NCBI GenBank assembly: GCA_034509495.1
Contig: CM067512.1
Location: 5,737,459 to 5,801,458, forward strand
DNA from: Acestrorhynchus altus
Taxonomy: Eukaryota > Chordata > Actinopteri > Characiformes > Acestrorhynchidae
Length of the DNA stretch: 64,000 bases
Direction: 5' to 3'
The position numbers were made by a program, and so were the translations under genes. The notes under the pieces are model-generated. The model ran no database searches. It had not been told where the DNA came from and saw only the letters and a program-made list of their open reading frames with translations. Shown piece after piece: positions 49,216 through 61,859 of this stretch (its first letter is position 1; every line of letters starts with the position of its first letter).

Positions 49216-49418
49216 ACAGTCGTTAGAAAAGAGAGAGAGACTGAATGACAAACTGATATGTAACAGTGCAAACATTAGGCATTACGGTGTAGGTGATATC
49301 AGTGACGGGGTGTAAGAAAATGTCAATATTATGTTTTGTAATGCTGTATCACGGTGTTGTGATTTTTAATGAATAGTTTACACTGGTCTCAGACAGTGGT
49401 TCACTCGCTGTTGTCTTT

Positions 49419-49510
49419 AAACCCTCGGCCACTAGATAGCAGTGTTGGACTCTGTCTTCAGATCCCACTGTTCTGATGGATTAAAAGTGACCTTTTCTTT
49501 TACTCAGATG
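49419..49510 (+). repeat. unnamed dispersed repeat, copy 2
   Basis: GCCACTAGATAGCAGTGTTG, CTTCAGATCCCACTG and TTTTACTCAGAT align by eye with 5461-5548. Confidence 0.65.
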
Positions 49511-49921
49511 TTCTGCATATGATTTCATATTGTGATTTTTTTATATTTTTCCTAAATTGTAATGAATGATTTGTAATATATCGTCTTGCTTACAGTATCA
49601 CAATATATCATAATAAATCGAATCCTTATGCCTCTGCCGTTATGTGTAATGTATCGCCAGGTCAATCTTTTATTCACTGATTATTGTTATTTTGAGGCAA
49701 TTATTAGAGTCATATTCTTAGGTCGGGATATTTCAGTTGCTTCCCAGTCCTTCCTCTCCTCAAACTGACTCTGTTGACTGTCTGGACTTAATTTCCCAAA
49801 ATGCATTGGTCGGATTTGCTCACACGTCAACCAAATATTTCCGGCACTGAAAAATAATATGAACACGTTTCTTGATACAAAACACTTGAAAGGTTAATCA
49901 AATCAAGTAAGTAACTGTACC

Positions 49922-50045
49922 ACCTGTTAACCGTGGTGGTGGTAGCATTAAAGCCTGGGGCGGGTGTGCTGCCAGTGAAACCGGTACACTGCACGGAATA
50001 ATGGAGAGCTTAGAGAGCTTGCATTATCTTGAATGGCAATGGATC
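49922..50045 (+). mobile_element. short Tc1 transposase fragment
   Basis: The plus strand reads NRGGGSIKAWGGCAASETG then TLHGIME, the GGGS...WGCF block of a Tc1 transposase. About 40 codons only. Confidence 0.65.
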
Positions 50046-51742
50046 ATGTATGGTCTATAGTCTCTATGAGCTCGAAACAAGCAATTCAGCAGCTTGAATC
50101 TGAGATACTGATTTAAATGTGTTTGTCTGGTGTTGTTCTCACTGAAACACCGGGTTACAAATGGAATGTAGCAGCATTCGTGCTGTATTATGATGAAAAG
50201 TCTGTTGCTGCATCTGGCGTTTCGGCTGCTTACTCTCACCTGTGTCTCAGCGCAGCCATGTTGACGAGCGAGCGGTCTTCCACAAAGCATGTGGTGCAAT
50301 TACCAGGTTCTTCCTTGACTGGGACACATTGTATATTTGCATTGGCTGCGTGAAGCGCATTTCTACTGTGCAGCAACACTTTGTGTTAAGAAAAAAAATG
50401 CAAAAATGTGTTACGATCAGTCAAAGTTGGCGCCCGCTTTATGAACCAAAAAAAATCGCAATAGTTATTTCGACGAAATATCAGACGTGCTGAGACTGCA
50501 AACTAGGCTTGAGCCAATGCAGCAATGGAATATTATAATATATGTTCATCTTTACCACGAGTTTAACCCCAGTTTAACACAACCGGTCATTTTCCTCGAT
50601 AAATTCCACGATCGAGTCTTGTGTCCTGCTTTTGTTGATCAGCCCAGGGAGGGTGATTTTCCGTGATTGCTTCCAGAATTCCTCATCAAGATTAAATAAT
50701 AGAAAACGACAGCTGTACAGAAATCTGTGCAAATATCCTTCACTAGACTGTTAACAGTTTGCCAGCGCACAGAAACTTTACCCTTTGTCAATGTTTATTT
50801 AATACGCACAGCTGCCTTATGCAGTGCTAAGGATTCTGACCAGCTAACACAATGGACCTGAAAGAAGGGGGTTCAGAAATCCTTCAAAGGCAGCTTTTAA
50901 ATGTCAGCGCATTGCACAAGGCCCCAGCGACTCCAGATGCAGCCATTTCTCATTTAATTATGCTCTAGCAGTTGAAGCGTTGGCTTTCTCAGACAAAACG
51001 GGATCTGTGCCATTGCAGAGGGTGGCACACAATCCCAGTCCTGCTGCTGGCCCATCTTCAACCGTTTTGGGGAAGCGAAAAGAGCAAAAACAAAATTCCA
51101 ATGGCTTTGGATTTTCCCCATGCCACGAAAGCCAAGCGAAAACCAATGTGGATAAAGAGAGCCAGAAAAGAGCAAAATGTCAAAGTTAATATTGGATTTG
51201 AGGCTGTAAATTAAGCATGTATGCAGTTATGAGGTTTCTCTGTCACACGCTTGCCAGCTACCACTGAGCAGGGTGAACTTATGACCCTCGTGGGCCTCTT
51301 GTGCATGAAAGAATAAGCAAGCCAAGCAGCCACCTGACTGACTTTCAGATGGAGAACACACACTTACAGCACACCGTAATGTGTAAGCCTCACCACATGC
51401 TGAAGTATTTGATTCCAGGTCTGAGTCCCAGAACGCTCCACACACACCTACTCAGTGAAGGAGCAGGAGCTGAGGGACGTTAATAAGATGAAGACTAAAC
51501 TGATGTAAAGGTTATCACAACTTCGAGAAGCAGTGAATTGAATACTGCAGACAATTTCCCAAAGATTGTGCAGCTTTAATCAGAGATAAATCATTTTGAA
51601 ATTGAGATACTGATTCTGATTTATATTTCATTATTATTTTAATACACATGACTTTGCATTAAGTACAAAAACACTAAACCCAACAGACCAAGGTGGTTCT
51701 ATTAAAGGGACACTAGACACTGATAATGCAAAGCAAAATTTG

Positions 51743-51767
51743 GATTTGGATTTGGATTTGGATTTGG
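51743..51767. repeat. (GGATTT)n hexanucleotide repeat
   Basis: Four GGATTT units in tandem. Confidence 0.95.
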
Positions 51768-51929
51768 TAATATAGTATAGAATAATACAGTGTACTGGAG
51801 TTTAGTACAATATAATACAGTACAGAGTAATTTACTATAGTATTAAGTAATAATTACAAAGGAACTACACAGTACAAGGTTTTATAGAGTACAATATAGT
51901 AAAACATTGTTTAGTATAACACAGCAGAG

Positions 51930-52690
51930 AGTAACACGTATATCATTGTTTAATACAAGTCAGGGTTATAAAAGAAATATATACAAATCTCTGACGATCC
52001 CGGCGCACCAGCAAATCCATTATCATTAAATGGAAAGAAGATGGTACCACAACAAACCTGCCAAGAGAGGCCCGCCCACCAAAACCCTCAGACCGGGCAA
52101 GGAGGGCATTAATCAGAGAGGCAGCACAGAGACCAAAGGTAACCCTGAAGAAGAGTAGACTTTCCAAGCACAGACTGGAGTATCTGTCCATACAACCACA
52201 ATAAGCAGTACACGCCGTACAGTAGAGCTGGGCTTTATAGAAGAGTGGGCAGAAAAAAGCCTTTCCTTACAGACTAAAATAGGAAGGTTCATTTGGAGTT
52301 TGCAGCAGGGACTGGGAATCTTACATATAGGTATATTCTTATCTTTATTCTTATTTTTATTTTCTTCTCCTGTGTTTTTTATGCATCTGATTTCTACTGT
52401 GAGGGACTTGGGGTTCTTCACTCACCCGTACGCCTGTGATTTGAAGGGGTTTGAGCAGTTTTGTCTTGAGGAATGAGCAAGAATCCCAGTGGCAAAATGT
52501 GGCAGCTCATAGTGACTTATCCAAAGAGACTTGCAGCTGTAATTGCCACAAAATGGGGCTCGGCAAAGTACTGAATTAAGGGGGGTGAATGGTTATGCAC
52601 ACCGGAATTTTCTGCTATTTTGGCTTCACAATAAGATAGCAAAACACGAAAAATGCAGATTTCAGACACTGTTTAAGTTATAATTCTTAA
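51930..52690 (+). mobile_element. internally deleted Tc1 element
   Basis: The left part encodes SIIIKWKEDGTTTNLPRE then RARRALIREAAQRPKVTL, the helix-turn-helix and linker region of a Tc1 transposase. The right part (from about 52505) holds ACTTGCAGCTGTAATTGCC and GTTATGCACACCGGAATTT, matching the terminal region of the copy at 20990-21450. The catalytic core is deleted. Confidence 0.8.
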
Positions 52691-52806
52691 ATTTTTATTG
52701 TTGTTGCATTTTCAGAATTATGATTTCTGCTTTATAGTTATAGACAGATGGGCCATGAGATGAAAAAGGGATGCGTGGTACCATTTAATGTGATCTAAGA
52801 TATACT

Positions 52807-52808
<2 letters not shown>

Positions 52809-52840
<32 letters not shown>
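52809..52840. repeat. (TA)n microsatellite
   Basis: About 16 TA units. Confidence 0.97.
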
Positions 52841-52846
<6 letters not shown>

Positions 52847-53904
52847 TAAAAATAATAATATTAACTAAATTCTCTGTGGTCAAACTTTAATGTATACTTG
52901 AAGGTCAGTGTTACATTAAGATGATGTTAAAAAACTAGTCTAAGCTCACATTGACTGCAGTTTAGTTAAGACGCTCAGAGAAATGTTAATCAGTCAAATT
53001 CAGTCATCATTAATACAAGGATCCGAACAGATTTAAAAACAGGCAGAACATGTTTAAGAATATTTGATATTTTATAAAAGCTGCAGTATTTAATGAACAG
53101 CGTCTAGAAAGGCAGACTCCGGAGGGCACAAGGTATCACACAGTTGCCTGCTACTATTTGCTATAATGATGAGCAATTAGATCACATAAGCAGTCTGATC
53201 TAATTCTGCGTGTTGCCTCTGAGAGACAAAATGGAACTGTTCACACAGTAAACAACTCATTAATATGCTGAAGGATTTCAGATTGTATTTTCTCCCTTCG
53301 GATGTTACCAACGCGGTCCCCAAACTCGGCCCGAGGTAATTTCTCTTTGTGCATTCATGTGTGTGTGTGTGTGGCTATGTGTTTCTGCGATTAAGACAGG
53401 GGTGGGGTAATGAATAAGAAAGGGATGGGGGAGAGAGGCGGGGGTGGGGAGGGAGACGGAGACAGAAGAGAGAGAGCAGAGAGGGCTAATAGATTTTGAC
53501 TGGAGGAAAAGCGTAAGTGAATTAAGATGCAAACAAAGCTACATACATTAAGCACAGTGTGCGAGTGTGATTAATCTGGGAAAGCCCACAGCTATTGAGA
53601 ACAGCAACTCTGGCCAAGAGAGATTAAAGGAGCCATTAAGAGCGAGGTGTAATAATATTCCTTTAATTACACAAACCAGTTATTGATAATACAAAGATTT
53701 CGCCTCTTTGATGTATCTGCGCAGCGTAACTGGATGGCATCACAATGCGACTAATTTCGTTTCATGACAAGGCGCAGGAGTGATCACTGTATTTGTGTGC
53801 AATTGTGTGTTTGTGCACCGAACAACAACCGATTCACTGAACTTACTCCATTCAAATGTGTCAAACATTCACAGATAAGCTGTACGAGCCATGAAACTAA
53901 GAAT

Positions 53905-54260
53905 CCAAATGTGTGTCCAAATGTTTGTGGACACCCCTTCTAGACGCTCCAGATTCTCTGGAGAAGGTGAACAAACATGAGCCTACTGGCTCCATTTGAG
54001 GTGTTGTGGGCTAGAGGGGTATACAGCCCCCCCAGCTTTGAGCTATGGAGCAGTGGAACTGTGTTCTCAGGAATGATCTCTGGATCTCCATCCAGTACTT
54101 TTGGGATTTGTGGAGTTGGTGATGAGGTGGGGTGGTGGTCATCCAATATCCTGACCTAAATCTAGTAAAAAGTCCTCTCTGGACAGTACAGACAAAAGCA
54201 GGATATACTCTTTTTAAGACCCTTCTTTTCAGTAGAAACTATGAATAAGCAGGTCACGCT
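53905..54260 (+). mobile_element. non-autonomous Tc1-type element, copy C
   Basis: AATGTTTGTGGACACCCCTT at 53918 on, then GTGGGCTAGAGGGGTATAC, GAGCAGTGGAACTGTGTTC and CCTGACCTAAATCTAG. Same family as 32380-32815. Confidence 0.7.
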
Positions 54261-54374
54261 ACCCTTGTATGCCTTATTACACACAGCTTGTATTATGTCC
54301 ATCGAGAAGCTCTTGCTCTGGAGCAGTCACACATGAACCTAAATTCCCAATATCCATTGTCCAAAAGTGTGGAA

Positions 54375-54540
54375 TAGAGCCGGGGTTCCCAAACCTGGTC
54401 CTGGAGGACGGCCTGCCCTGCACAGTTCAGTGTTTACTCTGCTTCCAATAATCAGCTAATAAACAGATGTTAGAGCCAGCAATCGCTGAGATGTTCAAGG
54501 CATGGGTCCTCCAGGACAAGGGATGGAAACCACTGGATTA
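54375..54540. mobile_element. inverted-repeat MITE-like element
   Basis: CCCAAACCTGGTCCTGGAGG (54388-54407) is the imperfect inverse of TCCTCCAGGACAAGGGATGG (54507-54526). A very common fish short inverted-repeat element of about 165 bp, inserted between pieces of a Tc1-type repeat. Confidence 0.7.
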
Positions 54541-54905
54541 GAGAGGTATAAAGCCTCAATCACTGGGCTGTGAAGCAGTGGAACTGTGCTCTCTGGAACG
54601 AATGAAATCTAACTAGAATCTTGAGTTGAAACTGAGTCAGACTGTTGTTTCAGATCCAAAACGTATCACACAACACCAGTACCTGAATGCAGTCAAATCC
54701 TCACAGCAATGTCAGTAAGCTTTGTCTAAAAACTAGACAGTTAATGCAAGAGAAGACAGGATCTACTTTACCACTGGATGAGAGGGTGTCCCCAAAATAT
54801 TGGCCAATCTGAAGTGACACACTCCAGATACTCAACAGGGTACAAATAAAGTAGCTGAACGCAATCGTTAGACGGGGTGTCCACAAACTTTTGGACCTGT
54901 AGGAA
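54541..54905. mobile_element. rearranged non-autonomous Tc1-type fragments
   Basis: The left part (GAAGCAGTGGAACTGTGCTC, GCAGTCAAATCCTCACAGC) is in plus orientation. The right part ends GGGGTGTCCACAAACTTTTG (54876-54895), the inverse of the element's usual start. Two copies or an inversion are joined here. Confidence 0.65.
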
Positions 54906-55058
54906 CACAGTGGTTAAATTTAAAAACAAAAACTTCCCAAAAGCTTACGCTCATCTTAACTAATGCACAGTATGTAAAACAGTGTTACAGTAATCTATGG
55001 CACCGTAGTATTACATTAACAACCTGAACACAGTGTGACTCAATGCATCACCTTCTTT

Positions 55059-55062
<4 letters not shown>

Positions 55063-55094
<32 letters not shown>
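55063..55094. repeat. (TG)n microsatellite
   Basis: About 16 TG units. Confidence 0.95.
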
Positions 55095-55096
<2 letters not shown>

Positions 55097-55347
55097 GATG
55101 TGTTTATTTAAGTGCTTTTTTTTCCAGCTAAGCTCAGCTTCTTAAAACAAAGACTGAGAGTTTTTAATGGGAATTAAAAGCTGTACCGCACTTGATTGAC
55201 TGTGTTAAAGTATGTGTGGTTACACCACATATAACCCGTCCCACAGGACAACACCTTTTGTTACACAAAAACCCTGATACAGGCACCTGGAGTGGCCTTT
55301 TAGCCCACATCAGCTTTGCTGAACTGCTGAGCCACCCACTGGCAGAC

Positions 55348-55387
55348 ACACACACACACATATGCACACACACACACACACACACAC
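55348..55387. repeat. (CA)n microsatellite, interrupted
   Basis: CA repeats with one TATG interruption. Confidence 0.95.
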
Positions 55388-55924
55388 TCCTGCCTCAGCT
55401 GGGAGCAACGGAGGCCCAAATGCTGACACACTCATTCTAAGCACTGCTGAAAATCTAATGAAGCAGCAATTTGCACATCGTTACTCATGGGCCCACTACA
55501 TCCAGCTTTATGAAAAGACCTCTGGCACAGAGGCACTTCTATATGCCGTTTATGCACTCTCTCCATCCAAACGCAATCCCGTTACTCCAACTTTTTATAT
55601 CATCATCAGGAGCGCCGAAGTGGCGATCGATGCCCGCGAACGGAGCGGCCTGTTCATTTCTGCTGTTGACGATGTGCAGTATCTGTTGTCGTGAACTGCG
55701 TTTAGTGCGGGACATAAAGTAATGATACAGTTATTGCTGATAAGTGTAACGTTAACAATGAGGGAGTGTATAGAGTGAGACAAGCCACATTTATTCACAG
55801 TCACTGTACATTAACACGCCTCTGTACCAAACCGACAAAGCCTGAGTTAAAGGAATAGTTTGGCCAGAAATCAGATTATCGTGATCCACCAATATGATAT
55901 GATATGATGCTTTGGTGAAGGTGT

Positions 55925-56680
55925 TTACAGGAATGAGACTCAGTAACTATAATGAATGATTCAAAAACTATAACAAATGATTCAGTAATGATCTATAATT
56001 AATGAACTATAATGAATGATTCAGTAACTATAATGAATGATTCAGTAATGATCTATAATGAATGATTCAGTAACTATAACAAATGATTCAGTAACTATAA
56101 CGAATGATTCAGTAATGATCTATAATTAATGAACTATAATGAATGATACAGTGACTATAATGAATGATACAGTAACTATAATGAATGATTCAGTAACTAT
56201 AATGAATGATTCAGTAATATAACAAATGATTCAGTAACTATAACAAATGATTCAGTAATGATCTATAATTAATGAACTATAATGAATGATTCAGTAACTA
56301 TAACAAATGATTCAGTAACTATAACGAATGATTCAGTAATGATCTATAATTAATGAACTATAATGAATGATACAGTGACTATAATGAATGATTCAGTAAC
56401 TATAATGAATTATTCAGTAACTATAATGAATGATTCAGTAACTATAATGAATGATTCAATAACTATAATGAATGATTCAGTAACTATAATGAATGATTCA
56501 GTAATTATAATGAATGATTCAGTTACTATAATGAATGATTCAGTAACTATAATGAATGATTCAGTAACTATAATGAATGATTCAATAACTATAATGAATG
56601 ATTCAATAACTATAATGAATGATTCAGTAACTATAATTAATGATTCAGTAACTATAATGAATGATTCAGTATCCACTGAT
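55925..56680. repeat. 21-bp minisatellite with a complex left part
   Basis: The consensus unit is ATAATGAATGATTCAGTAACT. From about 56363 to 56680 the array is regular, about 15 units. To the left the unit alternates with AGTAATGATCTATAATTAA and AACAAATGATTCAG variants. Because 21 is a multiple of three and the unit lacks stops in some frames, long open frames appear on both strands (7-residue periods); these are artefacts. Confidence 0.97.
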
Positions 56681-57180
56681 TTTTAGTAACTGAATATTTT
56701 AGAGTTTAAAGAATTAAATTGCTGATCATAAATCTGTATATGCTGCAGCACAAGCAGTGAAAAAGGTCTGAATTCCTATGGTTCCCAAGACTTGGAGCTG
56801 CAGAATACTCCAGGTTACAGTACTGGGAGTAAATGTCCAAATCACACACACTCACTCATAAGCCCTGGTACAGGATAAAGAAATAGTGCTGCTCTTAACA
56901 AGAGACAGAGATTACACAGCAGTGACATTAATCACTCTCACACTTTGGAGCAGGAAAACACTTCTGGCTCCTCTTTTTGAGTGGTGCAGGGATACAGAGG
57001 GGAGAGAAAAAGTAGGGACGGTTAATGAAAAATTCATTCAATAAAAGTTGATGGGTGAGGGCTGGAGAAAGAGAGTGTGTTTTGACAGCGGAGAGAGAGA
57101 GAACATAAATTGAAGGGGAGAGTGGATCCGCACTGAAAAACACATCAATAAATGAGTTGAAAATCTGGAGTGGGTTCAGG

Positions 57181-57184
<4 letters not shown>

Positions 57185-57219
<35 letters not shown>
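57185..57219. repeat. (GA)n microsatellite
   Basis: About 17 GA units. Confidence 0.95.
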
Positions 57220-57220
<1 letters not shown>

Positions 57221-57939
57221 GCAAAGAGAAGCAAGAGTCTAATTACTGCAACAGAGGACCAGCCAGAGTAACACACTTTCTTCAGCTAAGTGTGTGTGTG
57301 TGTGGACGTCCACTTGCAGTGTAGCCTCCTGCTCATGATACCTCTGTTCCCTCATAAAACACTTGGAGAACACTGGATGATCAGGGGTTGGAGACCCTAA
57401 TTTCAGATCTCAGCAGGGATTAAGAGTTAAACGTGAAAACACAGTGTGGCAGAGAGGCAGAGAACGTTGTCTTCTGCCAAGCACACTTGGACCTGAGTGC
57501 TTCAGGGAAAGCTGCAGACCCAAGCCATCTTCTCTAAAGGTGCCTGGAATTACGCAATAAATGGATTTGAAGAATAATGACAGGTCAGCACATGGAACTG
57601 GCCTACCCTGATCTTCAAACACTTGCCAATGAGCTGAAGCCCTGCATGTAGAAATGAGACAACGTTTATACCTTTGTTCTGCATTTACAGGATGCTGCTT
57701 TTGTCTCACCGAAAGTGATGTATACAAAACGTTGAAGTATCGTTGCGTAATAACAGCAGTACAACCATCATTTCTGATGCATTTATTAAAAGGTTTGGAT
57801 TGGAGAGATAAGGAACAGGCCTGCTATGCCAGCTCAGATGCCAACATCAGCATCATCCCAGCCTCGTAACTGCAATCCAAAGGGTCTAATCGAGGTGGGG
57901 TCACCATCCTTGGCCTCAGATCCACTCTTCCTCTGAGAA

Positions 57940-58470
57940 CAAGCCTCGAAGTGGCGCTGCAGTCGGATAAGGGCAGGGTCCTGCTCAGCCTGTGTAAGCC
58001 CTAATGTATTCCAGCCGGCTAATGGCCTCAGCTCCAATTAATTTGACTGCGTGCAAGCTCCGCTGACTGGGGCTGCCTTGTCATGTTTTCCTGCCCCGCC
58101 AAATGCAGCGAGCCCCCCGTACCCCTCCCCTCACTACAGCACTTTCCTCTGACCACCCACAGGGACCGAGGCGAGGCTAACGGCCGACAACACACTAATG
58201 CTGTGCTTATTCCGGTGCCACCGCGCATTAGTGCTCATGGAGCTGACCCCAGCACCTGAGCCGCAGCAGCCCAGTGCCACTAATCGCCAGTGAAGCTCAA
58301 TTATCATCACGGAAGCCATTGTGTCAGTGCATCCATTCGGAGCTAACGGTACCTGTTACACAGCAAGCATCTGGACACTGTCCAAGGAGAATTAGCCACT
58401 AACCCGCTGTGCTAATAATGCCAATTGTTGTAATGGTTAATGAGCGCGTTCCAGCCATCGGAACTGAGCC
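57940..58470. promoter_or_regulatory. possible conserved non-coding element
   Basis: A 500-bp repeat-free block with CCAATTAATTTGACTGCGTG, GCTCAATTATCATCACGG and GAATTAGCCACTAACCCGC. Its composition and motif density differ from the flanks. Inference only. Confidence 0.3.
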
Positions 58471-59389
58471 GTAGTGTCTACTGTAATCAAATATTTACTG
58501 TCTGCAGGCATGCGGTGTTGATTTTAATGGATGCCATTCAGAAAACAAAAAAATGGAAGGAAAAGACAATAAATCTGATTTCTGTCGGGGGCTCGGATTC
58601 GCACGGATTAACAGGAACGCAGGTGTGCGAGAGTGTGCCGGTGTGTTTCTGTGCCTCCGTGTCTTTTATCCCAGGCCCGCTTTGGCTCTGTCACAGCTAT
58701 AGTGTAGCTGCTTCGCTCTGAAGGCTGCACCATCAAAGTTCCCCCTTGTGCATCTCCAGCCGCCACAGCCGCTCTCGCCTAAGACTTCTTATCCTTGCTG
58801 TTTGATTGGCAGCTGAAGAGGGCGAGAGGAGGATTAGGGGACTGCCAAGTGCCCGGGGAGTGTGTGGAAATGGGGGAGCTGAGGGAAATCCCAGCCAAAC
58901 CTGCTGAATATTGACAAGTCCGTGCCTATTAAGTATTTACAACACTACTCCCCTCCAACCCCTCGGCTCCATCCCTGCTTGAAGTTATTTGTTGGAGACA
59001 GATGGTGGGGGGGGTAAACAGCGTTGAGCCGGAGGAGTGAACTCGCAAAGCTCTGTCGCCCACGCAAATGCAAATACTGACATATAGATCACGGGAATAG
59101 GGAGCACCAAATCTCTGGCGGTCACTCCGGCTTCGCCAGTTCGGATGCAAGCAGCTCTGTGTGATAACGGAATATGACGCCTTTGAATTTCCGTTCGCCT
59201 GAGTTTGAGGTCAATAAGCACGTTTCAAAAACGGGTAAGATTCGGTCCATCCTCCATCCCGGGAGCATGTTTCCTTGACGTCTTGTGACGTGTGCACCTG
59301 TGCAGCTGGAAGTCTGCGTTCAGTGACCTGCAAAGCTGTGCAACCTCATTCAACCCAGGTTCAGCTGTTACAGCCCCAGTGCACACTTC

Positions 59390-59560
59390 CACACCGCAAC
59401 TGTGGTAGTGGTAACACCTGCTGATGTGGCAGGAAGTAGCTGGTCTGAGTTAAGGTGCCAAAAGTCATCAATGGATGGTTTTGAAGTCAATCATTCTGTA
59501 AAGCGTGAAGCAACCTACTTCAGAATATTGAGAGAGTCTTCAAATTCAAGCAGGTTCAGG
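59390..59560 (+). mobile_element. possible Tc1-derived fragment
   Basis: GAAGTCAATCATTCTGTAAA and ACCTACTTCAGAATATTGAG resemble the central words of the copy at 23220-23630 (AAGTCAATCATTCT is shared). Weak. Confidence 0.25.
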
Positions 59561-60024
59561 GAAGCCCCCATAAATTGGCATAGAACCGTTATATGATGTG
59601 CTACATTTTATCATGAAATTCAGATGTTTCTCAGATTTCCTGATGATGATGGCTGATGGTTGAACGTATGGAGACCTACAACCACAGTTTTAGATTCATA
59701 TCACGATTCATATCATCCTCCGCTTTTATAAGGGTGGTGTTATTGTGTGCAGGAGAAAAGGCAGTACTGACGCAGGGCAAAAGGTAAAATGGCTATTTTA
59801 TGTCGTTAAGCACATACAATAACAGACTCTGAGCCTTCCAATGCAAATCCATTCTTCCCTTTGCTTTTCCTTTTGTTTAGAAATGTTTACACTCTAAATG
59901 ATAAAATGCAGTACATATGTCATGACAATGATATTCCATTATAGTTTTTATATAATCGTGTCCCATAAACCCTTTGTATTTCCATTGTCGACTTACTGAC
60001 ATACTTTGAATCCGTCAGTTTGGG

Positions 60025-60070
60025 ATAAAATCATGATGAATGGAGCAATAAAAGTCTCCAAAATCCCATA
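60025..60070 (+). repeat. dispersed repeat, copy 3 of 3
   Basis: ATCATGATGAATGGAGCAAT followed by AAAAGTCTCCAAAATCCC parallels 28481-28530. Confidence 0.55.
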
Positions 60071-60904
60071 GAACACATAGTTACAGTTTGTTCCTTCTCC
60101 TGTAAGGTTCCCATTACAGAGATCAGGGTTTTAGAAATACGGTGCTAGATGTTTGACAAAGCCTTTCCAACCTCACTCATAACGTGTATTTTGACGGTTC
60201 CTGATAACCCTTATCTAAGGGGTCAGCTGTACTGTTCACGCACTTTCTGTTGATGTGGAGCAGAAAAGTAACCACCGAACGGAAATGTTCAAATATGTAT
60301 TTAATAGGCATGTAATTGATTCTAACTACACAATTAACGATGCCATTTTCTAATTACACTAATATATTATATGGGGCTAAACCAATCATTCAGGCCCAGT
60401 GTGCAGTAGAATGTGAGCCCCAGTTTGGTGCTCTAATTTAAACGCAAGCTCGTCTCTAATGTAAGTTAACTGATCGTTTGATGGAAATATAAAGCGTAAA
60501 TACTTCACATGGATGGGCCAGGATGACAATAATGCCATTTCTGACTTGATTTGTCAAGGCCTATTAACACAAATAAAAGCCATATGCTGTCTTCTGTGAT
60601 AATAAACATGGCTGACTACCTTTGAGCTTTGAGAAAGGGCTGAAACGTTAACAATCTGCGGAAATGGAGATGCGCAGCCATGCGTGGAGCGCACTGTTAG
60701 AAAATAATAGGGCCGGTGAAAGGCAGTGTGGTATGTGGGTCACTGAAGTAAATTGGCCGGCGCACGCCTTTAAAAGCAGTCTCTGTCTCTGTTTGTCTGC
60801 AGCACAGTGTGTCAACATCATTATGCTCCATGGCTAAGATGGGTCCGTCTGCGAGTGTGTGTGTATGTGTGTGTCCCTCTTTGTTCTTTTCAGCCATTGG
60901 TGCA

Positions 60905-61225
60905 CAACACCATATGGGCAAAAGTATTGGGATATCTGCACATTTGTTTGTTTGTTTTCTGAAATCGACAAGATTTGGATGCATTGCTGTGAGAGGATTT
61001 GATTGCATTCTGTGACAAGAGCATTACTCAGGTCAGAATGTTGGATGATCATCACTTCACCTCCTCCCCAATTCCACAACTCAGTTCTACTGCTGGGGGG
61101 CTTTGTACCCCTCTAGCCCAAACCCTGCTCCACAGAGTCCAATTCTATTGGCAGTACTTCTCTAAAGGGACTAGACAAGCTGTGTGTGTGCATTTCCATA
61201 TCGGTGTCAGCAAAGGGTGCAGCTG
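60905..61225 (-). mobile_element. non-autonomous Tc1-type element, copy D, reverse orientation
   Basis: The plus strand reads CATATGGGCAAAAGTATTGG at the left, then GGATTTGATTGCATTCTG, GGGCTTTGTACCCCTCTAGC and TCTATTGGCAGTACTTCTC. These are the reverse complements of words in copies A-C. Confidence 0.75.
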
Positions 61226-61228
61226 TGT

Positions 61229-61252
61229 TTGTGTGTGTGTGTGTGTGTGTGT
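61229..61252. repeat. (TG)n microsatellite
   Basis: About 12 TG units adjoining copy D of the Tc1-type element. Confidence 0.93.
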
Positions 61253-61503
61253 AGCCAGTATGAAAGCAATACAACCCGACAAACTTTCCAGTGTGTGGTT
61301 CAGTACATATCTGGAGGATGTGTTGATTTTTGTAAAAGTTAAATAAAAAAAAAAAAACAATTCTAAATGAACCACAACAATTTGCAATGCAGAGACGGGT
61401 TCCCCTCAGTCTGCTGATGAATGCTAATAGAACATCACAGGCATGTCTCTTCCAATTCAAAACAAGCAGCATAAATGATGGTCTCGCCTGTAGAATCTTA
61501 CTC

Positions 61504-61506
<3 letters not shown>

Positions 61507-61542
<36 letters not shown>
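61507..61542. repeat. (TG)n microsatellite
   Basis: About 18 TG units. Confidence 0.95.
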
Positions 61543-61543
<1 letters not shown>

Positions 61544-61859
61544 ATCGCAGAGCTCGCAGCTCCGATGTCAGACAGAAGTGAAACATGAAAGTGAATGGTG
61601 GGTGCTCACACTTCACCTTCTCACTTTGATAAATATCTTGCGGGGTGTCGTTTACCAGATAGATTTCTCCTGCGACAAAAAAAGGCAGGCTGTTTGCTGT
61701 CTGCCGTTACTCTTATCCTGCAAACTGCACGTCGGCTTTTTGGCCTGTGAGCTGGTGATGCTGATGGCTTTAACAGGGCACATCCTGTCGCTGCTGAAAG
61801 CCGACGAGGTCCTGTCACGGTTTAATGCAGTATAATTGCAACCGAGTGTTTTCAGGTGT

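Noticed and set aside
55925..56680. CRISPR-like array.
   Set aside because: The repeats are directly contiguous without unique spacers and the genome is vertebrate.
56363..56686. Open frames of about 90-107 codons on both strands with heptad repeats.
   Set aside because: They are produced by a 21-bp tandem repeat, not by selection for a protein.
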